Positions 47,101 through 59,700 of a stretch of 64,000 nucleotides of DNA are shown here, piece after piece; the first letter of the stretch is position 1, and every line of letters begins with the position of its first letter. Position numbers and translations under genes: made by a program. The stretch is from Sweltsa coloradensis (lineage: Eukaryota; Arthropoda; Insecta; Plecoptera; Chloroperlidae), in contig JAMZAV010000897.1 in assembly GCA_024449915.1 (NCBI GenBank), forward strand, positions 1-64,000, in the 5' to 3' direction. The notes beneath the pieces were generated by a model. It ran no database searches and had not been told where the DNA came from. It was given only the letters and a program-made list of their open reading frames with translations.

Positions 47101-47627
47101 GTTGATTGCCAAGACGCTGTGAGTTTTTGTACCGGAAAACACGAAAAATCGTAAAACACAAGATATTAAAAATACACATTTCAAAATATAACTTGCCCTT
47201 TCAGTCACGGGTAAATTGTCAACTATGGTAAAAATATCAACCATCTAATTCCTATTATTTTTTGTAAAACAACCCACAAAAATGCTTTAAAATAGGCGCA
47301 ATATTGCAGAGTAATGGAAGAAAAATGTTTGAAAACAGTTTTAGTCTTCTCAATAGACTATGATGTTCTCACTCCAAAGCAACCATTATATTGTTATTTT
47401 GGTAAACATATGTTCGTGCCTGCACAGTCTTATGAAATTTGGCTCTAAATGAATATAATTACTAAACCTCTATGTGCATTCCTTATACTGAGTACTGACC
47501 ATAGAACATTTACTTTTGTTTACATGGCTAATATTGAGATCAATAATGTTTTGACTTATTTATCCATTGCAAAAAAATCTGATTTGCATTTTCATAAGTG
47601 TTTTTTTATTAGCATTTTATTTATAAA
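44175..47627. other. Upstream/intergenic region, no gene
   Basis: Contains the P450 5' flank (no clear TATA), an inverted repeat (45085-45130 with 46008-46053, around GTCGATCGA), two copies of GGTGGAGGTGCCGGGTA (45511, 45691), a (TTTC)n run (46821-46852) and a LINE tail (46926-47037). No ORF shows a domain. Confidence 0.55.
46926..47037 (+). mobile_element. 5'-truncated LINE tail
   Basis: TTAGGTTAGTATAAGATAG..AATGTTATTATGTTTAC..(AAAT)n; the same family is nested in the 3' LTR at 21916-22028. Confidence 0.65.
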
Positions 47628-48133
47628 CAGTGTTGTGACTAGATAATTTGTGTTTTTATCTAGATAAAGATAAAAATAATTCTCCAAAAAGTTGTCTAGA
47701 TAAGATAAAAGATTAACATAATTATGTATGAAATTATATTGTTTCGATTAAAAGATAATAATTTTTGAGATCGACGTGATTTTTTAAAAGATTATTTTTT
47801 CCCAAACGACAGTTTTCTTGTCAATCGTAATATTGGGCAGACTTGTCAAGTTGACATGCCTATCTAGAAGATGTTTTAAACATGCGGAACAACGATTAAG
47901 ATAACATTGTAAACTAAAAAACTAGTAGAAGAAATTTTCATTTAAAAAAGTGATAAAATTTTATTTTTTTGTCTTCATTGTTGTTGTGTCTTCAAAGCTT
48001 AAAGGTAAAGATAAACTTAATTGTATCTAGACAATAGAAAAAGATAACAAAAAACTTTCTGGTTAAGATAATAGATTACGGATTTAAACTAGATAGATTA
48101 TCTAGATAATTTTATCTAGATAAGTCACAACTG
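47628..48133. mobile_element. hAT-like MITE with ATCTAGATAA subterminal repeats
   Basis: Ends CAGTGTTGTGACT and, inverted, CAGTTGTGACT. Flanks TTTATAAA/TTTTTAAA match at 7 of 8 bases, consistent with an aged 8-bp target duplication. Subterminal TTATCTAGATAA motifs occur in both arms. Confidence 0.72.
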
Positions 48134-48849
48134 TTTTTAAATTGTCCTACCTGTACCTTGACGGCATATTATCTATGCCACTTGAATATTCTTCTCACCT
48201 TCAGTCCAACGCTGGCCTACACCGCTACCTACAACAACTTAATGCACAAACACACAGTACTTTACTGAAGGATATTTCTCAAAAGCATCATCGGCTATAC
48301 TCTTCTCTCTAACACTGTGTCCCTAAAACCTCCACTCTCCAGCCTTTTATCAACTTCATGACGTCACTTGGCAGTGCAACAATGTCTCGTCCTTTTCGCA
48401 ATACCATTGATTACCAGGTACATGGGACAGAAAGAGAAAGCTCCTCTTTTATCATAATCATAAGTTGATTTAAATTGCATCCTCAGAGGATATAGTTGCA
48501 TAGAATCGAAGAATTCCTATTGAATGGAGGCCTCGACAATTTCCATAAAACCAATCACAAAATTGTATAACCCTGTTGTTGGTGACGTTATTGTGATATT
48601 TCATTATAGCACTATTATTCAATAGTAAACCAGAAAGTTTACATGCAAATGAGCCAAGATTATCACAAAACGATAATCTTCTTAGTATCATCATCATAAT
48701 CATCATCATCATCTTTATTACTATTTCAAATTTAAGGCTTTCGAGGCCCGGTAAATATCCATCTTATCATAACAATAAATCATAAAAGGCAATAAAAGTA
48801 GATTCGACGCGGCGAAATGTCCCGACCAATAAATTGTGTTAATTTTTAT

Positions 48850-48965
48850 TTTTATTTATTTTATTGATTCATAGCAATTGTCGTTAAAGTTTGCCCCGAC
48901 TAGGTTTCGAGCCCAGAACCACTACCAATTGAGTTATCGAGACACAGAACAAACCGTCGCTAATA
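48850..48965 (-). mobile_element. tRNA-derived SINE head
   Basis: On the minus strand TAACTCAATTGGTAGTGG resembles an A box and GGGCTCGAAACC a B box. Flanks are T-rich. Not a complete tRNA. Confidence 0.5.
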
Positions 48966-49424
48966 TAAATTGCTATTTTTATTGTGACTGTTGACAATGA
49001 ATCTAACAGAAGACTTTACTAAAAGAACACATGGATAATTCCAATCATTTCTCGTCTCCCATGAGTTAGGTAGTATGAATACAAGGTTTTTAAGCATAAG
49101 CCAGTTTTTTTATTCATATTAAATGTAATATAATTTTGAGTATGTAAATAATTCAACTTTAAAAAGGTGTCAAAAACAAAAATATAAATGTGATAAGGGG
49201 TTTAACAGTTGTTCAAAGGAGATTATGGAACTATTGTCAAGGGACTGTATATTAGTGTGAAATGTATCTGTGATATCAGGGGAAGCATCTAGAGGATTTT
49301 TTTGCCATGAGCAATAAGTTTACGTAGAGGTATAAATGGTGAAAAAATGTTGTCTGATTGCATAATCCAGTCTCAGCATTTTCTCTAGGGGAAATCACGG
49401 AAAAACCTAATACACGATTACTGA

Positions 49425-49560
49425 AGAGGATGAGAATAGAACCCAGGACATGTAAAATGAGGGTTTCGCCTTCTAGATGCTTTTAGTGCTACGCCACTTC
49501 TATCGGTCGTGGCGTGTACGCGATGTTTACTCCTAACGGGGTCAAGTAGTAAACAAGTAG
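49425..49560 (-). mobile_element. tRNA-derived SINE head
   Basis: On the minus strand GTGGCGTAGCACTAAAAGC, then GGGTTCTATTCTC (B-box-like). A weak cloverleaf at best. Confidence 0.45.
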
Positions 49561-50192
49561 TGTTTTTTGCATATCGCATAATTAACTTGATCAAAACCAA
49601 AGTGTAGCATGTTGCTTTATCCTTGAACTTGAAATGATTCGTAAAATACAAACAATTTTTTGTAGAATGTAGATATTAAATCAAGAGTGTCTAGTGCGAA
49701 CTTCGCCTTGAATACGACGGGGTCAAGGGTCACTGGCTGATACAGGAGATAGGACAACGACCCGGCTAACCCGTCGATAACCCGAGCAGACTAGAAGAAG
49801 ATTGCACTTGAATATTATATTGGTTTATGTTTTGGTTATGTCTATAGTGCTAGACGATGGATGCGTCGTATTTATCCTTTGGGAGAGAGAGTTGACCATT
49901 CTTTACACACTATGTTTACTACCAATCCGTGTTTGGAAATATATTGGTCGATTGCAGACGATTAAGCTTTTATGTCAAATTAATAATCAAGATTAATCAA
50001 AACAATGCACCCGAAACGGGATAGATTTTGTTTTTCTGGATTGTATTAAAAATATGATTTAACATAAGATAGCAATTATGTGGATGTTTAATTGGCACTT
50101 TTTATATTAATTTATTTTCTCAATTATTTTAGCACATGTGATACTTATTGGCATCAAAATCAACATAAATTTCATAAGATTACAGTAAAACC

Positions 50193-50611
50193 AATTGATT
50201 GAATGATTGATTGAATATTGCTTAACGTCTCATATGTATGCACTTTGGCTAATCGAGACGATGAGTGGTGATAGATGGGATGAAGTATGAACAGAAGGGA
50301 GGAGGGGAAACCCGGTACCGGCACGTAGCCTACTCCTTTCGAAAAGTACCAAGGGGACCAACGGCTTTACGTCCCATCCGACAGGACGGTGTAACTTTGA
50401 CAGTCATATAGGTTCCTCCACTAACCCGGACTGCCGAGCAGACGACAAGGAGAACGAAGCCGTTACACTAGCTTTCGAACCCTCAACCAGCGGTATACGT
50501 GAGTTTCAGGGTAGAGCGGTCACCCACTCTACCCATGACCACGCCCGATTCTGCTTAACTTCGGTGTTCGAGTGGGAACCGGTTTAAACGAGCTCGGCTA
50601 AACCGCTGGCT
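50193..50611 (-). mobile_element. SINE-like repeat with (AATC)n tail, copy 2
   Basis: Inverted relative of 764-1186 over its full length, with the additional junction block ATTGCTTAACGTCTCATA. A poly-A run (50629-50650) lies just beyond its head. Confidence 0.75.
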
Positions 50612-51514
50612 GTAAAACCAAATAATAAAAAAAAAAAAAAAAAAAAAAACATAATAATACAATAATATTCAAAACAATAAGTGTCTATGCAAGAACTGTA
50701 CGAATAAAAATATAAACATACGTTCGTGAACGTGTAACCAATTTTTACAATTAGGAATATCACAACGGCCATAGCCCTTAATTAAACAAAAAATTATTCA
50801 GTTTAGTTCAATTTTTCTATTTCCATATACATATATTATTCGTTACAATGTTACAAATAATATACTCTTTCGGGTGTACAAGAAATGGTTAAGTTAAGAA
50901 TTTTTTTCAGAATAACGTAATTAATACAAAATAAGAATGCGACAAATAATAAGTACAAAGTAGAAAAAAGCAAATAGAATTTAAAAAAACGAAGTTGAGA
51001 ATGACAAACCACTATAAAATAAAATAAGTAGGGATAGGAAAAAATAGTTTTACACGTAATAAGAATGAGACAAAATATAATAAGTAGGCCTGAAAATAGA
51101 ATAAAGATTATAGAATAAAGATAAATAATAAAATTTGCCAAAATCAACAAACGAAATTGAAAATTGAAAATTATAAACCAAATATTAAATAAGTAGGAAA
51201 TAACCATGCCTTGTTACGGTTAATTGTATTTAAAACAATGAATAAACGACAGAGAAAATAAAGAATATAAGATTGTGTGAGTAGGTGATGGTTGTAGCAC
51301 AAAACCATATAATGAAAAACTATAGAATAAATTTAGAATATGTCTTAAATTAGAAATATGTGATGGAATACTGAAAGTCGAGGCTGTAGCAAGAGATTGG
51401 TAACGCCCACCGCACGATTTGTGTGGTTCTAGTAGTTTTCACTCTGTCAATTCTCATAAATGTAATTATACCATCGAGTATTTTAATGGAATCATCTTCT
51501 TGCACTATCTGCAA

Positions 51515-51695
51515 TATTGTTGCAATATGTTGTTGTAATATTACTATTTCAAATATTTACTTAACTGTAGGCCTAGTTTATTGTTGTATCTGCATCTATG
51601 TAATTAGATTTATTTAGTTGTCCTCCTTTGTAAATCAGTTTTTAACTGAATAGGATAGACGTTAAATAAATAAATAAATAAATTAATTAATTAAT
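51515..51695 (+). mobile_element. LINE 3' tail
   Basis: Same tail as at 41290-41492, ending in (AAAT)n and ATTAATTAAT. Confidence 0.72.
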
Positions 51696-53660
51696 AAATG
51701 TATTTATTCAATTTACTGATATCACCATTTTAGGGGTTTAAGTTATAAAGTCTAAGTTTTAAGTTTAAGTTTTAAGTTTAAGATGTGGTGACACTAACCC
51801 AAACGGTATTTAAATTCTTGTAAAAACCTGATGACATGTGCTTCAATCATTCGTTCGATATTGCCACCTGACTAAAAATATACATTAAATAAAAATAAAT
51901 AAATTCGTATTTAGAGTCTACCCACTCAGTCATATAACTGAAATCATATCAATAAAATCTATGATATAATCAAAAACTTTCCTGACGAAAGTTTAAGCAT
52001 GTTTGCGATGTATTATTTACACTGTATTATTATCACATTTTGTTCACGGTGATTATATCTATATAATATAGATGATTGGGAATTGGAAATGATTTGACAT
52101 TCATTCTCAAGCAAGGGTTAGAATCTGAAACAGAGAAACTGTGGTTTAATACGCCATCAAAGTCATACATAAATACATTTTACCTTGATCGAGTGTAGGC
52201 CTATGAATTAAACGACTTTGTTAATAAACGTTGACAAATCTTGAGTGTATTGTACCATAAGCAAATGATGGGGTGCGAAGCTGCTTCATCAAATATTGTC
52301 GAATAATAACACCCAATTTTTTCAAGAATTGACATGTCTTGGTGGAGGTGCCGCGTGCATGTAAATTATTAATGCACTCATAAAAGAGACAACACCACCC
52401 TCTGACCCTAATGTTCACAAAACACATTTTGTATTATCCTCGTTGAAAGGCAATGTAAAAGAACGTAAGTATATCGGAGGTCATGTTCGGTTTTCATCGT
52501 AGGCGGAGACGGACGGACAGACAGGCAGCAAAGTGATGTCGTTAGGGGACTAAAAGCTTCGCGCACCTAATTATTTGTAAACAAGTCCTCCCAGATACCT
52601 CAAGGTAGACGATTTGTAGCTGCTTACGACGAGACTCGAATCCTACAAAGGCAACTCACCCGAGTTTTCTGGAAGTCGCCTGTCCTGGTAATCCTGATCA
52701 AAGTTTTAACACCGTTGTCAAGACTTATAAAATAAACCTTGGGTATTCCCTTCTCATTCAACTACTCCCACAAGATATCAGTTCTATACTTTGCTATAGT
52801 TCCCCTGAACTCAAGGTATACCTGAATGTAGTACCATGTAATAAACTTTGTAAATTTAGTTTTAATACTGCGCAATATATTTGTATTAAGAGGGAATTGG
52901 ACACATTTGGAAGTTGGCAAATAGCTATTCACTCTGACAAGATGCATCAGACGTATATGAAACTTTGCAAAGTTGTCAATAAAGCATACATGGACAGCCC
53001 TGCGGTCATAGATTTTCTAAATTTTGTCTTAATCAGCCAGAAAAAATCACGAATATTGTAAATTTTGTAGTTTTTAACAAAATCAAAATTCGTGAAAACT
53101 AATTTATTTTTTATGAATTATTTTAAAACAAAATTTAAAAATGTGTTACTGCAGAGCCCTATTATTCAACATTCGTGACCTAAGTTCAAAATTTCAAACA
53201 CCTGTAATGTCAGTCGGCCGAGCGAACAGCAATTTGCCAAAAACGCATGTCCTATACTCTCTTAAACCGACAGTGTTGGCTCGAGCGTGAAGCACCCAAA
53301 CCCTGTCAAGACCGGCACTCCTGACTGAAAGTTTATTCCAAGGTTTTCCTCGGTCGATAATGCAAATGCAAGGGATTTTAAGTCCTCAACGGCCCTCGGA
53401 AATCCCTACACAATTGTCCAATCCGCAGCATACCTACTTAGACACAGCTGAAGAGGGACACACATTGCACCCTGGGCAGGCTTCCCACGAAAAATTATTA
53501 TTATATATTTGTATTAAAAACTTTCACATTTTTATAATATCGCGTAGTAACAACGCTATCTCCTACTCATAAAAAACCTACTTGCGAACATCGTAGTGGC
53601 CATGCGCGGTGTTTGGTCGATCTTGACCCTGCTGACCGCGTGTGTGATACGAAGAGTGTG
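51696..53660. other. Intergenic, nothing recognised
   Basis: AT-rich. Holds a copy of GGTGGAGGTGCCG (52341) and a short block shared with 425-475 (AAATAAATTCGTATTTA). No supported gene. Confidence 0.5.
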
Positions 53661-53666
53661 ACGGGG

Positions 53667-53674
53667 TATATAAG
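53667..53674 (+). promoter_or_regulatory. TATA box of the hexamerin gene
   Basis: TATATAAG, 56 bp before the ATG at 53723. It is in a local GC-richer stretch, placing the transcription start about 25 bp before the ATG. Confidence 0.75.
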
Positions 53675-53722
53675 GTGGTGGTGTGGCTCTGGTAAGGTTG
53701 TACTGAAACTCAGCCACCAACC

Positions 53723-56700
53723 ATGAAGTCTGCAATCTTTGTACTCTTGGCCGTCTCGGCTTTTGCCGCAGCCTCTGTTCTTCCCGGGGACACTGTCGAC
53801 CATAAGCGAGTTGGTGAGTCAAAACTACATCTTAATTATTATTTACCGGCTTTGGCAAGTTTATTTTACTTGTTTGAACTAAAGTAAGGAATTCTCTACC
53901 ACTGAAGAATTAATTAAATATTCGTATCCTAAAGTAAATTTTAGGTAATAAAACAATATTGTGCAATAAAATATCATACAGGGTTTGACCATTAACGAAT
54001 TTAAAATCATCAACTTAAAACTTAAACCGTAGTTTAAAATGTATTTAAAACGTGCCAGGTGCAGTAAAATAGAAAATACCCGGAACATAATTCTTAAAAC
54101 AATAATCTAATAATTATTATTTTTGTGATGAATGATGTGGTTTGTCTATTTGATTAATTTAAAAATTAAAAATATAAAAATAATGTTTTAGATTCGTAGG
54201 ATCTTTATGCATGATATTCTCATATTATAACGATTATCAAAATTATTATTTTAAACTTTTTTCTCGTAGTTCAGAAATAGAATACAATAACGTTGCGACC
54301 GCGTGTAACAATGTGCATTACTGTTTGTTGCGGATTTTGTTACTTAAAAAAATACAAATAATAAAACTTAAAGCTTAACCCACGTTTTGATTAATATTAA
54401 CTGCATTATTATTTACGCATTTACTATGTTTGTGAAAAAATATATACTTAACAATTTTTTTAGGAAAATTAAATTATACATGAAAATTACTTATTGTTTT
54501 CAATTATCGAAATATTTAAAAAAAAATCAAATTTCAATTTGCATAAAACAAATAACTAACTTAATGTTTAACAATATATTAATTTGGAAATTATATTCTT
54601 AAAAAAATTTCATGAAGATGAAAATTTGTTTGTGTGTATAATCAAAAGGATTGCTCTAAATAAAAATAATAAATTAATTTTGATGTTTGAGAATTTACTT
54701 GTTACACTCAAGTCTCACACGAAATTTAATACATTTAATTTGGTGAAAAAATCATTCAATCGATAAACATGTATTTTGTGTTTTTTAAAATCAAAAAATT
54801 AAAATTGTTGGTTTTATTAAAAAATTTCCGATTGCGCTCCTAAACGTCATTCTAAGTTCAGTGATTTCGAAGGTCTCCATAAAATTTCATTGCAATCGGA
54901 GTATCGGTTTAGCCGGAATCGTGTTAACAAACACACAAAAATACAGAAAGAAAGAAAGAAAGAAAGAAAAAAAAAAAAAACATTCCGGAATTTTTCTCCA
55001 GTGTAGTGAAATGGAATCTTCGCTTCGCTCGCTTCGCTCGCTACGCTCGCTACGCTCATCCAATAACGTGCAAGAACACATGCAATGATATGTCCGAATT
55101 ATTCGTACAACTTAAATAAAAAACAAATAATAAAAATTAAATGCTTTTAACACAAACTGTTTTAATTTAATATTAACTAATTATTACTTTTACTAATTAA
55201 GCATACTAATTTGTGGAGTAAAAATAATATACTTACACAATATCTCATTAGGAAATTCATTGAAGAGCTTATAAACCTGAGATTTTTTCCAACTTCCAGT
55301 TCTGCTGAGAAATATATATTTAAAACAATCAATCCACTTGTTGCTTTAAAATCAAGATAACTTAACTTAAATGTTCAACAATATGCATTTAATTTGGAAA
55401 TATAACTATTAAGGAACGAAACATTTTCATGAAGCTATTAAAAATTTGTTTTTGTAAATCAGTGGGTATGCTATAAATATAAATATATTGAACTTATTCA
55501 TATTTTGAGAGATTTCAAAGCTGTTAAACGCTCTTTTCACCTATAATTTGAAGATCCGATGTTAAATTTGGTTAAACGGATTCATATTCAAATATAAACA
55601 CATTATTTGCGTTTTATTACTTCTCTATCACATTATAATTTAATTTTGAAATTGTTGGCATTTTGATTAACAAAATAACATTTCCATTTCAGCCGACAAG
55701 GACTTCCTGATCCGTCAGAAGAACCTGCTGCAACTGTTTGTGCGTCCCCACCAATACAACCTCTACAAGGAACAGGCCGAGATCGGCAAGGCATACACCA
55801 TCGATGCCCATCTTGCCGACTTCACCAATGCCAAGGCTGTCAAGCAGTTCTTGCAGGCGTACAAGCAGGGGATGCTGCCCAAGGGTGAGATCTTCTCTGT
55901 CTTCTACCCAGAGTACCTCGAACAGGCCATCCACCTGTTCGACATCTTCTACTTCGCCAAGGACTTCGAGACATTCTACAAGGTATGATTGTCGGTCCAC
56001 AATGGTTTTGTTCAATGAAGATCATTTGTTTTCGTACTAAGTTCGAGACATTCTACAAGGTATGATTGTCGGTCCACAATGGTTTTGTTCAACACCCCAA
56101 AAACACAAAAAGATCCCAGTGAAAAGAATGTATTGGCGATCACCTAAGTACAATTTAAAATGTATGTTCAAAACTGAGCTATTTTAAATTGTAATACATG
56201 AATAAAATTAAAAACAATACTTCACTTTCAAATTTCCTGTTCGATTTGTCTAAAAATTATAAATATTTGCAGTTATAAATAAATATTCTTGCAAGACATT
56301 TTGAAACACCATTAAACGTAAAAACAAACTCCATTAATAATATATATTACACATTTTGGCAGTAGTACATTTTTAATTAGATACAGGTGAACGCTTATAC
56401 AGGCATATCTCTATATTCGATGACCTATAATCATAGTTACAATGCTGACGTACATGACATTTAAAAGAAAGTTAAAACATTCTTGTTGTTGTTTTTAATA
56501 AAATATAACTAACCTAAAAAATGACAGAAGTATAATGATAATACATTTAAAATATATCATTTACGGACGACATCTGTCGATATCAACATCTAAACTATCC
56601 ACACAAACTATTTCAAATTGTTTCCGTCTGTTTCAGACTGCTTGCTGGGCACGCGACCACGTGAACGAGGGCCAGTTCATCTACGCCCTGTCCGTTGCTA

Positions 56701-59700
56701 CCCTCCAACGTGAGGACTGCAAGGACTACGTTCTTCCCCCCGCGTACGAAGTCTACCCCCACCTCTTCCTCAACAGCGAGGTCATCCAGAAGGCTTATGA
56801 AGTCAGGATGCAAGGTAACAATTATACTCACGGGCGTAATTACCATAAAAAACGCGTATTTGAATAATTACGTATCATTTTCTGTATTCAATAAATATGT
56901 ACTTTCAAGTTATTGATCAAATTGACCAAATTTAATCAATACCAATATTTTGCTTATCTGATCTTGGGCGATATGCGTGATTAAGCGAGCGAAGCGAGCG
57001 TTTCCATTTGACTCTGCCGAAAAAATAGTCACTGGTTTTGTTTTTTGTTTTGTTTGTTTTTTTTATTTGTATGTCTCGCGATAACGTTCGAACGAGGCTC
57101 GGATCGAGTTGAAATTTTCACCATCCGCAAGCTTTGTTCTCGATTGAATGCCATTAGTTTTGTGGCAAAATCGTTCAAAAAGTTAAAAAGTTACATTAAA
57201 GTTAATCGAAAGTTTTTTTTTTCAAACTCAACGGCGACAAAATCTGAGATAGCCAAATCATTTAGAATGTCCGTCCGGTCACGAATATGTTAATTTATTT
57301 TGATCCGATAATAGTGTAGATGGAAATTACATTATAACAAGTACGGTTACCATGGCAACGGAAAGTCGTGCAGCTTTTTTGGCTCATGATAGCGGTCGAA
57401 CGGAGGCTCGATCGAGCTGAAATTTTCACCATCCGCAAGCTTTGTTCTCGATTGAATGCCATTAGTTTTGTGGCAAAATCGTTCAAAAGTTAAAAAGTTA
57501 CATTAAAGTTAATCGAAAGTTTTTTTTTCAAACTCAACGGCGACAAAATCTGAGATAGCCAAATCATTTAGAATGTCCGTCCGGTCACGAATATGTTAAT
57601 TTTATTTTGATCCGATTAGTAGTGTAGATGGAAATTACATTATAACAAAAGTAACGTTGCCATGGCAACGAAAAGACGCGCGAAGTTTCTAATGCACTGC
57701 CACCTAGAAGTAATCAAAATACTTTCGAGGAAGCAGTCTACACGGGTTTACCCAAATGCCTTGGCAATAATAAATAATACTGGAAACGTGAACGTCGCAA
57801 ATTTTAAAATTTAAAAAAATGTGCAATGTGGGTCTAGCTATAGCACGTGCTCGCTTATCAACGCGTCCAACTGAGCGTTTCCTAGTTAGTTTGTAAACTC
57901 ATTTTAAAATAAATTATTTCTATCGTTTGTTCTCTGCAGTTATGCTTATTGTCCACATTTGTAAATAAGTTTAAGTATCAAAATGGGTTTCTATGTAAAG
58001 ATAAATATTTGTTTCAATGTGATCAGTGATTACGATGGCTTGTAGTGTGCTTTCTTCAGTACACCTCGTGATTGAAGCATCTCATAACTTGTTGTCCCCA
58101 GGTGAACACTACACCGCCGTCGACTCTGTCTACAAGTCCGGCGAGACTTACTACATCCCCGCAAACTACTCTGGTTCGTACTACACTCAGTTCCCCGAGC
58201 AGAAGATCTCCTACTTCACCGAGGATGTCGGCCTCAACGCCTTCCACACCTACTGGAACTTCGACTACCCCTTCTGGGCCAACTCCAAGGACTACAACCT
58301 CAAGTTCGACCGTCGTGGCGAGCTCTTCTACTACACCCAGCACCAGCTGATGGCCCGTTACTACCTTGAGCGTTTGTCCAACGGACTCGGGTGTGTCAAG
58401 CCATACTCCTTCTTCTCCACCAAGCTCGCCGTAAGTCCCACGTCAACTCTTAGTAGGAACACCTTAAAAAAAAAAAAAAAAAAATTTAAACAAACAATTA
58501 AACAATTTAAACAATTTACATGATTAAAACAATTAAATTTAAACAATTTAAAAAAATTATTTCCTCTGAAAAACTACAAGAGTGAAACTCAAACGACAAA
58601 CCCTTATGCTCACAAGTTATAGCTGTTGTTGATTACATCATTAGCTGTAAGTCTGGTAGTGGTAAACCATGATTTACTTGATCCACGTTAATTCTCTTAT
58701 GGGTGTGGATCCCATTCCGATGGATGGAGTACTATTTGTCGTCACTTATCATCTAGATTAGTGTCGTTGGCATCAAAACAGTTTGAAAATAGGAATCTAA
58801 ATATTTAATTTTAATTCACTGCAACACACCGCTATACCACATAGACTAACAAAGGAGTCATTTTCTCGATTACTGTTTTTAGAAATTTCCTCAGGAGTAT
58901 TCAGTCTTATTCAGTCCAAAAATGACTCGCACACATCCCTCCCCACAAAAAAACATATAGGCTGACAAGCAAAGTAATATTATCTTGACGTTTAGTAAGT
59001 AGCCCAGAGCGTCAAACAAATCCCCCAGCACAATGGACAAGTAGACGTGCTGCTCCTGGATGTTAGGGAATCCCCCATATGACCGCATTATTTCTCTCTG
59101 CAGGGCTACCAACCATTCCTGCGCTACCAGAACGGAAAACAGTTCCCCATGCGTGAGGGAGGAGTTTCCAAGATGGACGTCTTCAAGTTCGAGGACCTCA
59201 CCTTCTTGAACCACAGACTTAACAACGCCATCGACCTTGAATTCGCTTTCGGTGTAAGTTGAAGAAACTACTTTAGTAATTCATTGATTGTAATAAGTAA
59301 TTTAAGAATAACACGTTGGGATTAAGATAAAATCAATACCTAAAATATATGTCAGTAATTTATTAATTTGCGTTCAAAACTCGCATTTATTTAGTTAGTA
59401 GCCTACTAATTGTTTCAAATATTAAATAAAACATAATAATACATAAACGTGACAGTGCTTGATACTAATGTGGTATCATGTAATAGGCCCTACTCGTCGT
59501 AAAATTAAATTATTCCACTGTCACCATGAGTTGAACTAACAGCTTTCGTATCTTGAATTCATATTTGGCAATATATCCATGCATATTTTTATGTAATGCG
59601 TTAAAAAGTCAAGTGTAACAATCCCTCTTCTCGACTTGTGTAGTTGGAGCTTACCATTACCATTATGTATTAAATATTATAAATATCGTTATAATTTGAA

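Larger units (their letters stand above)
48134..50192. other. Intergenic, tRNA-derived fragments only
   Basis: Apart from the SINE heads at 48850-48965 and 49425-49560, nothing gene-like is seen. A (CAT)n run lies at about 48688-48715. Confidence 0.5.

Noticed and set aside
50851..51207. 118-codon minus-strand ORF rich in F, I, L and Y
   Set aside because: AT-rich low-complexity sequence; apparent hydrophobicity comes from T-rich codons.
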